64,000 bases of DNA from Veillonellaceae bacterium SB90 (GCA_902364065.1 CABJCJ010000001.1:124001-188000); one strand, 5' to 3'. Positions 15,161 through 24,135 are shown, counted from the stretch's first letter. The notes: generated from the sequence alone by a model not told the origin. Made by a program: numbers and translations.

Positions 15161-15748
15161 ATGAAGAAGATGCTTATGATGCTGCTGGCATTGACGCTTC
15201 TCCTGACGGGAAGCTGCCTGGCGGCAGGAAACAGTAACGCAACATCATCAGCCAATGGAGGAGAGAAACACATGGCAAATCGCATTGCAGTATTTGAGAC
15301 GAACCAGGGAAATTTTGAAATCGAGCTTTTTGAGGATCAGACGCCGATTACGACGAAGAACTTCATCGACTTGGCACAGAAAGGCTTCTATGACGGCGTC
15401 ATCTTCCACCGCGTCATCGACGGCTTCATGATCCAGGGCGGCGATCCGACGGGCACGGGTACGGGCGGCCCCGGCTATACGATCGAGGATGAGTTTGTCG
15501 ACAGCCTGCGCTTCACGGGCGAGGGCATCCTGGCCATGGCGAACACGGGCATGCCTCATACGGGCGGCAGCCAGTTCTTCATCACGCTCGACAAGACGCC
15601 GTGGCTCAATGGCCACCATACGATCTTCGGCAAGGTCGTCAAGGGCATGGATGTTGTTCGCAAGATCGGCCATGTGGAGACGGATTTTGCCGATCGTCCG
15701 CTCGAGGATGTCGTCATCAAGACGATCAAGATCCAGGAAGCAGAATGA
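15161..15748 (+). CDS. exported cyclophilin-type peptidyl-prolyl isomerase
   Basis: Catalyses cis-trans isomerisation of proline peptide bonds. 195 residues with an N-terminal export signal (MKKMLMMLLALTLLLTG, then SCLAAG), so it works in the cell envelope; a cysteine follows the hydrophobic core but the lipobox is not canonical, leaving lipoprotein versus soluble periplasmic open. The cyclophilin core has FHRVIDGFMIQGGDPTGTG, SQFFITL and LNGHHTIFGKV, the active-site Arg/Phe/Gln segments. AGGAGGAGA precedes the ATG. An internal ATG at about residue 38 would give a cytoplasmic form; the intact signal argues for the long form. Confidence 0.92.
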   Translation: MKKMLMMLLALTLLLTGSCLAAGNSNATSSANGGEKHMANRIAVFETNQGNFEIELFEDQTPITTKNFIDLAQKGFYDGVIFHRVIDGFMIQGGDPTGTGTGGPGYTIEDEFVDSLRFTGEGILAMANTGMPHTGGSQFFITLDKTPWLNGHHTIFGKVVKGMDVVRKIGHVETDFADRPLEDVVIKTIKIQEAE

Positions 15749-15751
15749 CCG

Positions 15752-16021
15752 ATGCCGGAAGCGTATACCTATATGGTTGAGTGCGCAGATGGCAGTCTCT
15801 ATACGGGGTGGACGAATGACCTCAAGCGGCGCGTCGCGGCTCATAATGCGGGCCGGGGCGCCAAGTATACGCGCTCGCGCCGTCCGGTGCGCCTCGTTTA
15901 TTTCGAGTGCTTCGCGACGAAAGAGGAAGCGCTCTCCCGCGAAGCCGGCATCAAGCACCTGACCCGTGCGGCCAAGCTGGCTTTGATTGACAGGTGCGGG
16001 AAAGAAACGTATAATGAATAA
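15752..16021 (+). CDS. GIY-YIG domain protein (UPF0213 type)
   Basis: 89-residue single-domain protein with the GIY-YIG nuclease fold: YTYMVECADGSLYTGWTN carries the two-strand signature (here Y-M-V and Y-T-G), followed by the catalytic Arg in LKRRVAAHN and the conserved Glu in CFATKEEALSRE. Free-standing members of this size are widespread in bacteria, and most have no proven function; nuclease activity is known from larger relatives. The gene starts three bases after the cyclophilin stop, so the two are cotranscribed. Confidence 0.85.
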   Translation: MPEAYTYMVECADGSLYTGWTNDLKRRVAAHNAGRGAKYTRSRRPVRLVYFECFATKEEALSREAGIKHLTRAAKLALIDRCGKETYNE

Positions 16022-16053
16022 GTTAAACTGAACATACAAAGGGGCGTTTTATC

Positions 16054-16524
16054 ATGGCAGACAAAAAGGTCATGCTGACCGAAGACGGCTATAATAAACT
16101 CGTAGAAAAGCTCAATTATCTCAAGAGCGTCAAGCGCATTGAGATCGCACAGCGCCTGAAGGCAGCCATTGCCCTCGGCGACCTTTCGGAGAACTCCGAG
16201 TACGATGATGCCAAGAATGAGCAGGCATTCCTCGAAGGCGAGATCCAGGATCTCGAGGCGAAGATCCGCAATTCGCACATCATCAAGGCTGGTGCCGGCG
16301 ATGTCGTCCAGATGGGCAGCAGCGTAACGGTCAAGGACCTCGAGTTCGATGACGAGGACACGTTCATGCTCGTCGGTTCGACGGAGGCAGATCCGGACGA
16401 GGGCAAGATTTCCAACGAATCGCCGCTCGGACAGGCTCTGCTCGGCCAGAAGAAGGGCAGTGTCGTCGATGTGCATGCACCGGCTGGCATCATCAAGTAC
16501 GAGATTATCGATATCAAGGGATAA
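16054..16524 (+). CDS. greA: transcription elongation factor GreA
   Basis: Rescues backtracked RNA polymerase by stimulating transcript cleavage. 156 residues, the normal length. The N-terminal coiled coil contains the basic patch and the tip motif with acidic residues (LGDLSENSEYDDAKNEQ), needed for cleavage in the polymerase secondary channel. The C-terminal FKBP-like domain ends with ISNESPLGQALLGQKKGSVV. AAAGGGGCG ahead of the ATG supports the start. It precedes lysS by 30 bases, a greA-lysS pairing common in Firmicutes. Confidence 0.96.
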   Translation: MADKKVMLTEDGYNKLVEKLNYLKSVKRIEIAQRLKAAIALGDLSENSEYDDAKNEQAFLEGEIQDLEAKIRNSHIIKAGAGDVVQMGSSVTVKDLEFDDEDTFMLVGSTEADPDEGKISNESPLGQALLGQKKGSVVDVHAPAGIIKYEIIDIKG

Positions 16525-16554
16525 GACTCCCGCAGAGATTGGAGTAAAGCAAGC

Positions 16555-18066
16555 ATGGCAGATAAGCAGAAGAAGGGGCAGCAGGCCCCTGTGGAGGACC
16601 TCAATGAGATGATGAAGGTCCGCCGCGAGAAGATGGAAGAGTTCCGCGCCATGGGCGTGCCGCCGTTTGGCCATCGTTATGAGGTCACGGACTACGCAGA
16701 GCCCATCAAGGAGAAGTACGCGCATCTCGAGGGCGATGAAGAAGGCGACGAGGTACGCATTGCAGGCCGCCTGATGGCTATCCGCGGCCACGGCAAGGCT
16801 TCGTTCTGTACGCTCAACGACCGCACGGGCAATATCCAGGTCTATTTCAAGATCGATGTGCTCGGCGAGGACAAGTACAAGAATCAGTTCCGCAAACTCG
16901 ATATTGGCGATATCGTCGGCATTCGCGGCGTGGTGTTCAAGACGCATCGCGGCGAGGTGACGGTCCGCGTCGAGGATTTTGATCTGCTCTCGAAATCGCT
17001 GCGTCCGCTGCCGGAGAAGTTCCATGGCCTGCAGGATGTCGACATCCGCTATCGCCAGCGCTACCTCGACCTCATCATGAATCCGGAGGTCCGCGATACG
17101 TTCCGCAAGCGCACGAAGATCATTCAGTCCATCCGTCAGTACCTCGATGACCGCGATTATCTCGAGGTCGAGACGCCGGTGCTCTCGACGATTGCCGGCG
17201 GTGCTGCGGCACGTCCGTTCGTCACGCATCACAATGCGCTTGACATCGATCTCTATCTGCGCATCGCGACGGAGCTCAACCTCAAGCGCCTCGTCATCGG
17301 CGGCTTTGACCGCGTCTATGAGATGGGCCGCGTCTTCCGCAACGAGGGCATGGATGTGCGCCACAACCCGGAATTCACGACGATTGAGTTCTATCAGGCC
17401 TATGCAGACTACACGGACATGATGGACATCACGGAAGGCATTGTCGTCAATGCGGCAAAATCCGTACTTGGCACGCCGGTCATCAATTACCAGGGCGTCG
17501 AGATCGACCTCTCGAAGGTCAAGCGCATCAGCATGAATGATGCCGTCAAGGAAGCGACGGGCAAGGACTTCCTCTCGTGTGAGACGGTGGAAGAGGCCCG
17601 CAGGATGGCTGACGAGATCGGTGTTCCGTACGAGCAGCGCCATGGCATCGGCGGCATCCTCAACCAGGCGTTCGAGGAGAAAGTCGAGGAGACTCTGATG
17701 CAGCCGACGTTCATCACGGGCCATCCGACGGAGATCTCGCCGCTTGCCAAGCGCAATCCGGAAGATCCGCGCATCACGGACCGCTTTGAGTTCTTCATCT
17801 ATGGCCGCGAACTGGCCAATGGCTTCACGGAGCTCAACGACCCGATCGATCAGGAAGGCCGCTTCCTCGATCAGCTCAAGCAGCGCGAGGCCGGCGATGA
17901 TGAGGCACATGTCATGGATCGCGATTACATCACGGCTATGGAATACGGCCTGCCGCCGACGGGCGGCGTAGGCATCGGCATCGACCGTCTCGTCATGCTG
18001 CTGACGGACGCACCATCCATCCGCGATGTCCTGCTCTTCCCGACGATGAAGCCGCTTGCTGAGTAA
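16555..18066 (+). CDS. lysS: lysyl-tRNA synthetase, class II
   Basis: Charges tRNA-Lys with lysine. 503 residues, full length. The N-terminal OB-fold anticodon-binding domain (VRIAGRLMAIRGHGKASF) precedes the class II catalytic core: motif 1 region around FLETP-type VETPVLSTIAGGAAARPF, motif 2 with the Arg in FRNEGMDVRHNPEFT, and motif 3 GVGIGIDRLVMLLTD. It is cotranscribed with greA and ends at a strong terminator. A 670-codon open frame on the opposite strand is a by-product of GC-rich codon use. Confidence 0.97.
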   Translation: MADKQKKGQQAPVEDLNEMMKVRREKMEEFRAMGVPPFGHRYEVTDYAEPIKEKYAHLEGDEEGDEVRIAGRLMAIRGHGKASFCTLNDRTGNIQVYFKIDVLGEDKYKNQFRKLDIGDIVGIRGVVFKTHRGEVTVRVEDFDLLSKSLRPLPEKFHGLQDVDIRYRQRYLDLIMNPEVRDTFRKRTKIIQSIRQYLDDRDYLEVETPVLSTIAGGAAARPFVTHHNALDIDLYLRIATELNLKRLVIGGFDRVYEMGRVFRNEGMDVRHNPEFTTIEFYQAYADYTDMMDITEGIVVNAAKSVLGTPVINYQGVEIDLSKVKRISMNDAVKEATGKDFLSCETVEEARRMADEIGVPYEQRHGIGGILNQAFEEKVEETLMQPTFITGHPTEISPLAKRNPEDPRITDRFEFFIYGRELANGFTELNDPIDQEGRFLDQLKQREAGDDEAHVMDRDYITAMEYGLPPTGGVGIGIDRLVMLLTDAPSIRDVLLFPTMKPLAE

Positions 18067-18086
18067 GGTATCTTATCCTGCATGAA

Positions 18087-18136
18087 CAAAGGAGTTGTGA
18101 TGGCGGGCTTTTGCCCGCTGTTCACAGCTCCTTTTT
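18087..18136 (+). terminator. terminator after lysS
   Basis: AAAGGAGTTGTGA pairs with TCACAGCTCCTTT around an inner GCGGGC/GCCCGC stem, followed by a T-run. A long two-part hairpin. Confidence 0.9.
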
Positions 18137-18149
18137 GGCACTCTGCTTA

Positions 18150-18178
18150 TTGACAGCGTCTGGTGGATATATTACAAT
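18150..18178 (+). promoter_or_regulatory. sigma-A promoter of the M20 amidohydrolase gene
   Basis: TTGACA at 18150-18155, a 17-base spacer and TACAAT at 18173-18178, placed between the lysS terminator and the next start codon. Confidence 0.75.
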
Positions 18179-18241
18179 ATCTGTAAAACATACTAGTAAA
18201 CTATGTTAATGTGAATAACTGAGATAAAGTGAGGGATTCCC

Positions 18242-19375
18242 ATGCAGCAGAATGAAATCATCGATAAGATCACCGAAGAATTTTACTGGTTCCACCGTCA
18301 TCCGGAACTTTCCTATGAAGAGATTGAGACGACAAAGCGCCTGCGGCAGGATCTGGAGGCTGCTGACATCAAAATCCTTGATCTGCCGCTCAAGACGGGA
18401 CTCGTCGCCGAGGTCGGCACGGGCAAGGCACCTTTTATCGCGCTGCGCTGCGACATCGACGGTCTGCCGATACAGGAAGAATCGGGGCTTGACTATGCGT
18501 CCGAACATGAGGGCCGCATGCATGCCTGCGGTCACGACTTCCACATCAGCACGGTGCTCGGTGCGGCGTATCTGCTCAAGGCGCAGGAAAATGAGCTCCG
18601 AGGCACGGTCTATCTGATCTTCCAGCCGGCGGAGGAGGCCCCGGGCGGTGCGCGCAAGGTCATGGTGACGGGCGTGCTCAAGGAGGTGCAGGCAATCTTC
18701 GGACTGCACACATCGCCGCTCTACGATGTCGGCACGCTCGGCATCCGCGAGGGAGCCGTGACGGCCTCGGTCGATAAATTCACGGTGACGTTTCATGGCA
18801 AGGGGACGCATGCGGCACATCCGGAACGCGGCATCGACCCCATCGTCATGGCGGCAGGCTTCGTCACGGCGGCGCAGAGCATCGTTTCGCGCAACATCGA
18901 TCCCGCGCATCCTGGCCTCGTCTCGATCACGCATATCGAGAGCGGCAATACCTGGAATGTCATCCCCGAGTCTGCCTGGCTCGAGGGCACGGTGCGCTGC
19001 CTGACCGCGGAGGACCGCAAGCTCATCAAGAAGCGCATCTACGGGCTGGCGGAGGGGCAGGCCGCTTCCTTCGGCGGCCACGCGGAACTCACGTGGTATG
19101 CGGGACCTCCGGCTACGAACAACACGCCGTCTTGGACGGAATTCGCAGCGGAAGAGGCACGCAGGGAGGGCCTGACGGTGGAGCCGGCCCCCGTCAATCT
19201 GGCCGGTGAGGATTTTGCGTATTATCAGGAGGAGATTCCTGGGGCATTCGTGCTCGTCGGCACGGGCAAATCCCCGGCCAATCACAATCCGAAGTTCCAT
19301 GTGGATCCGGCGGCACTCGGCCCAGCGGCCCGCTATATGGCAAATCTGGCCCGCGAGGCGTTTGCCCGCCTTTGA
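18242..19375 (+). CDS. M20D family amidohydrolase/peptidase
   Basis: Zinc-dependent amidohydrolase of 377 residues related to N-acyl-amino-acid, hippurate or IAA-amino-acid hydrolases. Conserved stretches are FHRHPELSYEE near the N-terminus, the metal-binding HACGHDFHIS, PAEEAPGGA with the catalytic Glu, FGLHTSPLYDVG, and the late LAGEDFAYY. It is cytoplasmic and has its own promoter. A TIM-barrel amidohydrolase follows by 18 bases, so the two probably act together in breaking down an amide-linked compound. The natural substrate is unknown. Confidence 0.9.
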   Translation: MQQNEIIDKITEEFYWFHRHPELSYEEIETTKRLRQDLEAADIKILDLPLKTGLVAEVGTGKAPFIALRCDIDGLPIQEESGLDYASEHEGRMHACGHDFHISTVLGAAYLLKAQENELRGTVYLIFQPAEEAPGGARKVMVTGVLKEVQAIFGLHTSPLYDVGTLGIREGAVTASVDKFTVTFHGKGTHAAHPERGIDPIVMAAGFVTAAQSIVSRNIDPAHPGLVSITHIESGNTWNVIPESAWLEGTVRCLTAEDRKLIKKRIYGLAEGQAASFGGHAELTWYAGPPATNNTPSWTEFAAEEARREGLTVEPAPVNLAGEDFAYYQEEIPGAFVLVGTGKSPANHNPKFHVDPAALGPAARYMANLAREAFARL

Positions 19376-19393
19376 GTTGAAGCGAGGGATATC

Positions 19394-20221
19394 ATGAAAA
19401 TCATCGATGCGCATCTGCATTTCGGCGCGGATGCCTATTTTGACCAGATTGCCAGGGCTGCCCAGCACGAGAACAGCGCTGAGCACCTGCTGGAGCAGTA
19501 TCGTGCACGCGGGCTCGTTCACGGTATTGTCATGGGCAATCTGCCCGTGGAGGATGTCTCGCCGGATTACCCGCCGTTCCTCTCGTACTGCGTGGGACTC
19601 GACAGCAGGATCTTTGACTTCGAGCATCTGGAAGCGCAGCTGCCTTTTCTGGAACGGCATCTGCAGCGTGACTGCTGCCGGGGCATCAAGCTGTATCCGG
19701 GGTACAGCTCGTTTTACATCTACGATGACCGGCTGGCGCCAATCTACGAGCTGGCCGTGAAATACCGGAAGCCGGTGGCCGTCCATACGGGATTGACGGC
19801 GACGGACCAGGCACTCCTCAAATACAGCCACCCGCTCGTCATGGATGAAGCGGCGACGCGCTTCCGCAAGGTACAGTTCGTCATGTGCCATTTCGGCGAG
19901 CCGTGGTTCACGGATGCAGCAGCCGTGATCGAGAAGAATCCAAATGTGGCGGCTGACCTTTCCGGACTGCTCGAGGGCAAGATTCCTGATTTTGAAGCGT
20001 TCCTGCAGAAGAAGCACTTCTACATCGAGCGCCTGAAGGGCTGGCTCGAGTATCTCGACTCGTATGACCGCTTCATGTTTGGCACAGACTGGCCGCTCGC
20101 GAATCTCGGGGACTACATCGCGTTCACGAAGGAGATCATTCCGGAAGAACATTGGCATGAGGTGTTTTACGAAAATGCCGTTCGCATCTATGGTCTGGAC
20201 CCAAAAACATTGAGTGTTTGA
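19394..20221 (+). CDS. TIM-barrel amidohydrolase (Amidohydro_2 family)
   Basis: Metal-dependent hydrolase or decarboxylase of 275 residues. Visible ligands of the amidohydrolase barrel are DAHLHFG at the N-terminus, VAVHTG in the middle, VMCHFGEPW, and the metal Asp in MFGTDWPLAN near the C-terminus; GIKLYPGY is the third-strand motif. The family includes decarboxylases such as ACMSD as well as hydrolases, so the reaction is open. GAGGGA precedes the ATG, and it sits in one transcription unit with the M20 amidohydrolase, ending at a terminator 13 bases after the stop. Confidence 0.85.
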   Translation: MKIIDAHLHFGADAYFDQIARAAQHENSAEHLLEQYRARGLVHGIVMGNLPVEDVSPDYPPFLSYCVGLDSRIFDFEHLEAQLPFLERHLQRDCCRGIKLYPGYSSFYIYDDRLAPIYELAVKYRKPVAVHTGLTATDQALLKYSHPLVMDEAATRFRKVQFVMCHFGEPWFTDAAAVIEKNPNVAADLSGLLEGKIPDFEAFLQKKHFYIERLKGWLEYLDSYDRFMFGTDWPLANLGDYIAFTKEIIPEEHWHEVFYENAVRIYGLDPKTLSV

Positions 20222-20233
20222 GCTTTATCTGGT

Positions 20234-20278
20234 AAAATGCTGTGGACAGCGAAATTTCGTTGTGCCATAGCATTTTTT
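20234..20278 (+). terminator. terminator after the amidohydrolase pair
   Basis: AAAATGCT-TGG at 20234-20245 pairs with CCA-AGCATTTT around 20265-20276 and is followed by T-residues. Confidence 0.75.
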
Positions 20279-20455
20279 CTAAGAAAGTAATGTGCTCTTG
20301 TATTGGCATGATGCTGATGCCCTTTTGTCCTCTGTGTGTGTATCTTGAGATTTTGCGGGGACGATGGTCCTTTTCTTATGTACAATTTGTCGCTTTTTTA
20401 GTTGGAACCAATTGCTGTCCGCCGTGTAGTGATACGGCGCTGCAGCTGAGATGCC
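20279..20455. other. non-coding stretch upstream of the pepT promoter
   Basis: Between the amidohydrolase terminator and the pepT promoter nothing gene-like is seen. It is AT-richer than the surroundings, short open frames here lack ribosome binding sites, and no RNA gene or riboswitch fold was recognised. Confidence 0.5.
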
Positions 20456-20484
20456 TTGTCGCTTCTGCGTTCTTTTGTTATAAT
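20456..20484 (+). promoter_or_regulatory. promoter of pepT
   Basis: TTGTCG at 20456-20461, a 17-base spacer and TATAAT at 20479-20484 with a TGT extension directly upstream (extended -10). About 95 bases of leader follow. Confidence 0.65.
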
Positions 20485-20582
20485 TATATCGTGACTCATA
20501 CCGTTGGTCAGACCGGTTTTGTGCACGACTCACGGACAGAGTCAAGAGAAAATGATTCAATATAAAGTACGAGGTGGTTTCA

Positions 20583-21836
20583 ATGGCAATGGAAATCGAA
20601 ATGGAAACTCTGGTGAAACGGTTCCGCGACTACATCTCCTTTGATACGCAATCGGATGAAAGCAGCGCGTCGTGTCCGTCAACTGCCAAGCAGCTGGTGT
20701 TGGCCAAGCACCTGGCTGAGGAACTCAAGAACATCGGTCTTGAGGAGGTTACGCTCGACGAGAACGGATACATCATGGCCACGCTGCCGGCCAATGGCGT
20801 GGAAGGTGCGCCGGTCGTCGGCTTCATTGCACATATGGATACGAGCCCGGATGCTTCGGGTGCCGATATCCACGAGCAGATCATCCACTACGAGGGCGGC
20901 GATATCCTCCTGAATCCGGAGAAGCAGATTGTCTTCTCGGTCAAGGATTTCCCGGAAATCGAGAAATACAAGGGCCAGGACATCATGATGACGGATGGCA
21001 CGACGCTGTTGGGCGCTGATGACAAGGCCGGCATCACGTCAATCGTCAGTGCGGCCGAATACCTCCTGCACCATCCGGAAATCAAACACGGCAAGATCCG
21101 TCTGGGCTTTACGCCTGATGAAGAGATCGGACGCAGTGCAAACTTGTTCGATGTTGAGAAATTCGGTGCGGACTTTGCCTATACGATCGATGGCGGCGAG
21201 CTCGGCGGCCTGGAATATGAGAATTTCAATGCGGCCAACCCGACCATCCACATCCATGGCCGCAGCGTCCATACGGGCTCGGGCAAGGGCAAGATGAAGA
21301 ATGCCGTCTCGATTGCCGCCGAGTGGCAGATGATGCTGCCGGCCGGCGAGAAACCGGAGTACACGGAGGGCCATGAAGGCTTCTACCATGTGCACAAGAT
21401 CAAGGGCGGCGTTGAAGAAGTCACTATGGGCATGCTGATTCGCGACCATGACAAGGAGCACTTTGCTGCACGCAAGGCATACCTCGACAAGATGGCGGCG
21501 TTCCTCAATGAGAAATACGGTGAGGGTACCGTAGAGGTGGAGCACCGCGACGTCTACCACAACATGCTCGAGAAGATTGCTGACGGCAACATGTACATCG
21601 TCGAGCTCGCTCATGATGCGATGGAAGCTGCTGGCGTTGAGCCGAAGGTCGCGCCGATTCGCGGCGGCACGGATGGTGCACGCCTCTCGTTCCGCGGCCT
21701 GCCCTGCCCGAACATCTTCACGGGCGGTGCCAACTTCCATGGCCGGTTTGAATACCTGCCGCTGGAATCGCTGCAGAAGGCTGCCAATGTCACACTGGCC
21801 ATCATGGTCAAGGCAGGCGGCTTGAAGAAAGCATAA
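20583..21836 (+). CDS. pepT: peptidase T-like tripeptide aminopeptidase (M20B)
   Basis: Di-zinc aminopeptidase that releases the N-terminal residue of tripeptides; cytoplasmic, 417 residues. Metal and catalytic motifs: FIAHMDTSPDASG, LGADDKAGI, FTPDEEIGRSA (catalytic Glu pair), YTIDGGELGG, and the C-terminal PIRGGTDGARLSFRGLPCPN followed by GGANFHGRFE. GAGGTGG at 20571-20577 fits the ATG at 20583; the upstream in-frame GTG at 20574 lies within that site. It has its own promoter. The closest alternatives are PepT-like paralogues with other peptide preferences. Confidence 0.92.
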   Translation: MAMEIEMETLVKRFRDYISFDTQSDESSASCPSTAKQLVLAKHLAEELKNIGLEEVTLDENGYIMATLPANGVEGAPVVGFIAHMDTSPDASGADIHEQIIHYEGGDILLNPEKQIVFSVKDFPEIEKYKGQDIMMTDGTTLLGADDKAGITSIVSAAEYLLHHPEIKHGKIRLGFTPDEEIGRSANLFDVEKFGADFAYTIDGGELGGLEYENFNAANPTIHIHGRSVHTGSGKGKMKNAVSIAAEWQMMLPAGEKPEYTEGHEGFYHVHKIKGGVEEVTMGMLIRDHDKEHFAARKAYLDKMAAFLNEKYGEGTVEVEHRDVYHNMLEKIADGNMYIVELAHDAMEAAGVEPKVAPIRGGTDGARLSFRGLPCPNIFTGGANFHGRFEYLPLESLQKAANVTLAIMVKAGGLKKA

Positions 21837-21870
21837 GTTTTAGTTACACATAAGGAGTCACCACAAGCAA

Positions 21871-22338
21871 ATGTCAGTAATGGAAATTGTCAAGGCCGGG
21901 GCGCCCGTCCTCAAGGAGGTCTGCGCCCCTGTCGAAAAGATCAATAAGGAATTACGGCAGCTGCTCGATGACATGGCGGAAACCATGTATAAAAATGATG
22001 GTGTCGGACTGGCTGCGCCCCAGGTGGGGCGCGCCATCCGCGCTGTCGTCATCGACTGCCAGGATGATACCGGTCTCATTGAACTCATCAATCCGGTCAT
22101 CACGTTCCGTGAAGGCGAGGACGTCGACACGGAAGGCTGTTTGTCAATTCCGGGGATTTATGGAGAAGTGAAGCGTTCGGCCAGGGTCAAGGTTGAATTC
22201 CTGAACCGGCGCGGCAAGAAACAGCATATTACAGCCACAGGGCTTTTGGCGCGCTGCATCCAGCATGAACTCGACCATCTCGATGGCCAGCTGTTCATCG
22301 ATATCGCGACGAGCCTGCACGGGAGGAACCAGACGTGA
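21871..22338 (+). CDS. def: peptide deformylase
   Basis: Removes the formyl group from the starting methionine of new proteins. 155 residues with all three signature motifs: GVGLAAPQVG, EGCLSIPG (Cys metal ligand) and QHELDHLDG (two His ligands and catalytic Glu). The C-terminus is short, as in type 1 enzymes. It overlaps the start of fmt by four bases (GTGA), the classic def-fmt pairing, so formylation and deformylation enzymes are made together. It follows pepT by 34 bases and may be read from the same promoter. Confidence 0.97.
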   Translation: MSVMEIVKAGAPVLKEVCAPVEKINKELRQLLDDMAETMYKNDGVGLAAPQVGRAIRAVVIDCQDDTGLIELINPVITFREGEDVDTEGCLSIPGIYGEVKRSARVKVEFLNRRGKKQHITATGLLARCIQHELDHLDGQLFIDIATSLHGRNQT

Positions 22339-23273
22339 AGAAATTTCGTGTGATTTTCATGGGAACGCCGGAATTTGCCGTACCCTGCCTTGCTGCCCTG
22401 CATGCATCGTGTGAGGTCATCGGTGTTGTGACACAGCCCGACAAGCCGCGCGGACGCGGCCAGAAGCTCGTGCCGTCGCCGGTCAAGGCCTGGGCGGAAT
22501 CTCATGGACTGCCAGTCTGGCAGCCGCAGAAAATCAAGGAGGAGTCCTTTACGGCCTTCCTCGAGGAACAGCATCCGGATCTTATGGTCGTCGTGGCCTT
22601 TGGACAGATTCTGTCCCAGCGCATCCTCGATATCCCGAAGTATGGCTGCATCAATGTCCATGGCTCCCTTCTGCCGCGTTACCGCGGTGCTGCCCCCATG
22701 CAGTGGTGCGTCATTGACGGCGAGACGAAGACCGGCGTGACGACGATGTTCATGGATGCTGGCCTCGATACGGGCGATATGCTGCTGAAGGCGGAATTCC
22801 CAATCGGTCCGGATACGACGCTCGCCGAAGTTCATGACGGGCTCATGGAGCTTGGCGCCAAGGTCCTGATGGAGACGCTGGAGAAATTGTCAGACGGTAC
22901 GCTGCAGCGCATTCCGCAGACCGGCGAGTCCAATTACGCGCCGATGCTCACGAAGGAAACAGGCCGCATCCACTGGCAGGATGCCGCTTCTCATATCCAC
23001 AACCTCGTGCGCGGCCTCGATTCCTGGCCGGGCGCTTACACGTTTTTATCAGGAAAGAAGTTTAAGATATGGCGTACCAGACGGACGGCAGAAACGACCC
23101 AGGCTCTCCCGGGCACGGTGCTGCTGGCCGACAAGAAAAAGGGGCTGCTGGTCGCAACGGGTGACGGCGTGCTCGAAATCCTCGAGCTGCAGGCCCCGGG
23201 CAAGAAACGCATGCGTGCGGCTGATTACCTCAATGGACATGGATTTTCGCTGCCGGCACGCTTTGAGGACTGA
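22335..23273 (+). CDS. fmt: methionyl-tRNA formyltransferase
   Basis: Formylates initiator Met-tRNA with 10-formyl-tetrahydrofolate. 312 residues: the N-terminal formyltransferase domain with FMGTPEFAVPCL, the folate-site segment VVAFGQILSQRILDIP, the catalytic NVHGSLLPRYRGAAPMQW, and MDAGLDTGDML, followed by a C-terminal tRNA-binding barrel. A GTG start overlaps the def stop. Four more translation or RNA-modification-related genes follow on the same strand. Confidence 0.97.
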   Translation: MKKFRVIFMGTPEFAVPCLAALHASCEVIGVVTQPDKPRGRGQKLVPSPVKAWAESHGLPVWQPQKIKEESFTAFLEEQHPDLMVVVAFGQILSQRILDIPKYGCINVHGSLLPRYRGAAPMQWCVIDGETKTGVTTMFMDAGLDTGDMLLKAEFPIGPDTTLAEVHDGLMELGAKVLMETLEKLSDGTLQRIPQTGESNYAPMLTKETGRIHWQDAASHIHNLVRGLDSWPGAYTFLSGKKFKIWRTRRTAETTQALPGTVLLADKKKGLLVATGDGVLEILELQAPGKKRMRAADYLNGHGFSLPARFED

Positions 23274-23278
23274 ATGTC

Positions 23279-24130
23279 ATGGTGCAGAACAAGAAGAAGA
23301 TCACAATGCCGGGCCGGCCGAAGAAGCGGCTTTTCATCGGCATGCTCTCGCTGACAACCATCCTGATGGCTGTCGCGCTCTACATCATCTGGTATATCGG
23401 TGTGCCGGGGCTGGCCTCAATACAGCCTGCCCTGCCGTGGATTCTCGGCGCCATTGTGACGGCGGTCGTGGTCGTGGCTTTCCTCGGCATCTTCAATATG
23501 GTGCTGGCCGTGGCAGGCCTGCCGTATGTGCCGTTCCTGCAGAAGCAGACGTATGAGCTCATCAACATGCTCTTCCCGCTGGCCGTGCGCCTCGGGAAGG
23601 TTTTCGGCATTTCGCGGCGCCGCCTCGAAGGCTCGTTCATCGCAGTCAGCAACCTGCTCTTCAACCGCATGGGCATCCGCGTGCCGGCAGATCGCCTGCT
23701 CGTCGTGACACCGCACTGCCTGCAGCTGGCCTCGTGCCCGCACAAGATCACCAGGGACCCCGAGAACTGCAAGCGCTGCGGCGGCTGCGACATCGGGGCC
23801 CTTGTGACGTTATCGCACGAGATGGGCTTCCACTTCTTCGTGGCGACCGGCGGCACGCTGGCCCGTCAGATCGTCTACAAGACGCGCCCCAAGGCCGTGC
23901 TGGCCATTGCCTGCGAGCGCGACCTCATGAGCGGCATCCAGGATGTCTATCCGCTGCCGGCCGTGGGTGTGCTCAACATCCGGCCCAACGGGCCCTGTTA
24001 CAACACCCATGTCGATATGGCGGAAGTGAGGGCCCAGCTCGAAAAGATTATCATTCCGCAGGAAAAGGCGGCAAAGGAAGAGCCGGCGCCGCCGCAGAAG
24101 GAAGCTGCGGACAAAGGACAGGAGAAGTAA
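23279..24130 (+). CDS. DUF116 family membrane protein
   Basis: 283 residues of unknown function. Two N-terminal membrane helices (about residues 18-43 and 49-78) are followed by a soluble domain with conserved cysteines: PHCLQLASCPHK and CKRCGGCDIGAL. This arrangement could hold an Fe-S cluster or zinc, and VATGGTLARQIV, AIACERDL and GPCYNTHVD follow. The C-terminal tail is charged and rich in Lys, Glu and Pro. It lies five bases after fmt and six before rsmB, a placement I also associate with other Firmicutes, which hints at a role linked to translation or the envelope. No activity is established for the family. Confidence 0.85.
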   Translation: MVQNKKKITMPGRPKKRLFIGMLSLTTILMAVALYIIWYIGVPGLASIQPALPWILGAIVTAVVVVAFLGIFNMVLAVAGLPYVPFLQKQTYELINMLFPLAVRLGKVFGISRRRLEGSFIAVSNLLFNRMGIRVPADRLLVVTPHCLQLASCPHKITRDPENCKRCGGCDIGALVTLSHEMGFHFFVATGGTLARQIVYKTRPKAVLAIACERDLMSGIQDVYPLPAVGVLNIRPNGPCYNTHVDMAEVRAQLEKIIIPQEKAAKEEPAPPQKEAADKGQEK

Positions 24131-24135
24131 GAATC

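Noticed and set aside
15898..17910. 670-codon open frame on the minus strand opposite lysS
   Set aside because: It mirrors lysS in a GC-rich region where reverse-frame stops are rare, has no recognisable domain and no ribosome binding site; lysS is unambiguous.
18206..20158. 650-codon open frame on the minus strand opposite the two amidohydrolase genes
   Set aside because: It spans two real genes and their junction, is Arg/His-rich as reverse shadows are, and shows no family motifs.
20242..20565. Possible small gene between the amidohydrolase pair and pepT
   Set aside because: The frame begins inside a terminator hairpin, lacks a ribosome binding site and runs across the pepT promoter.
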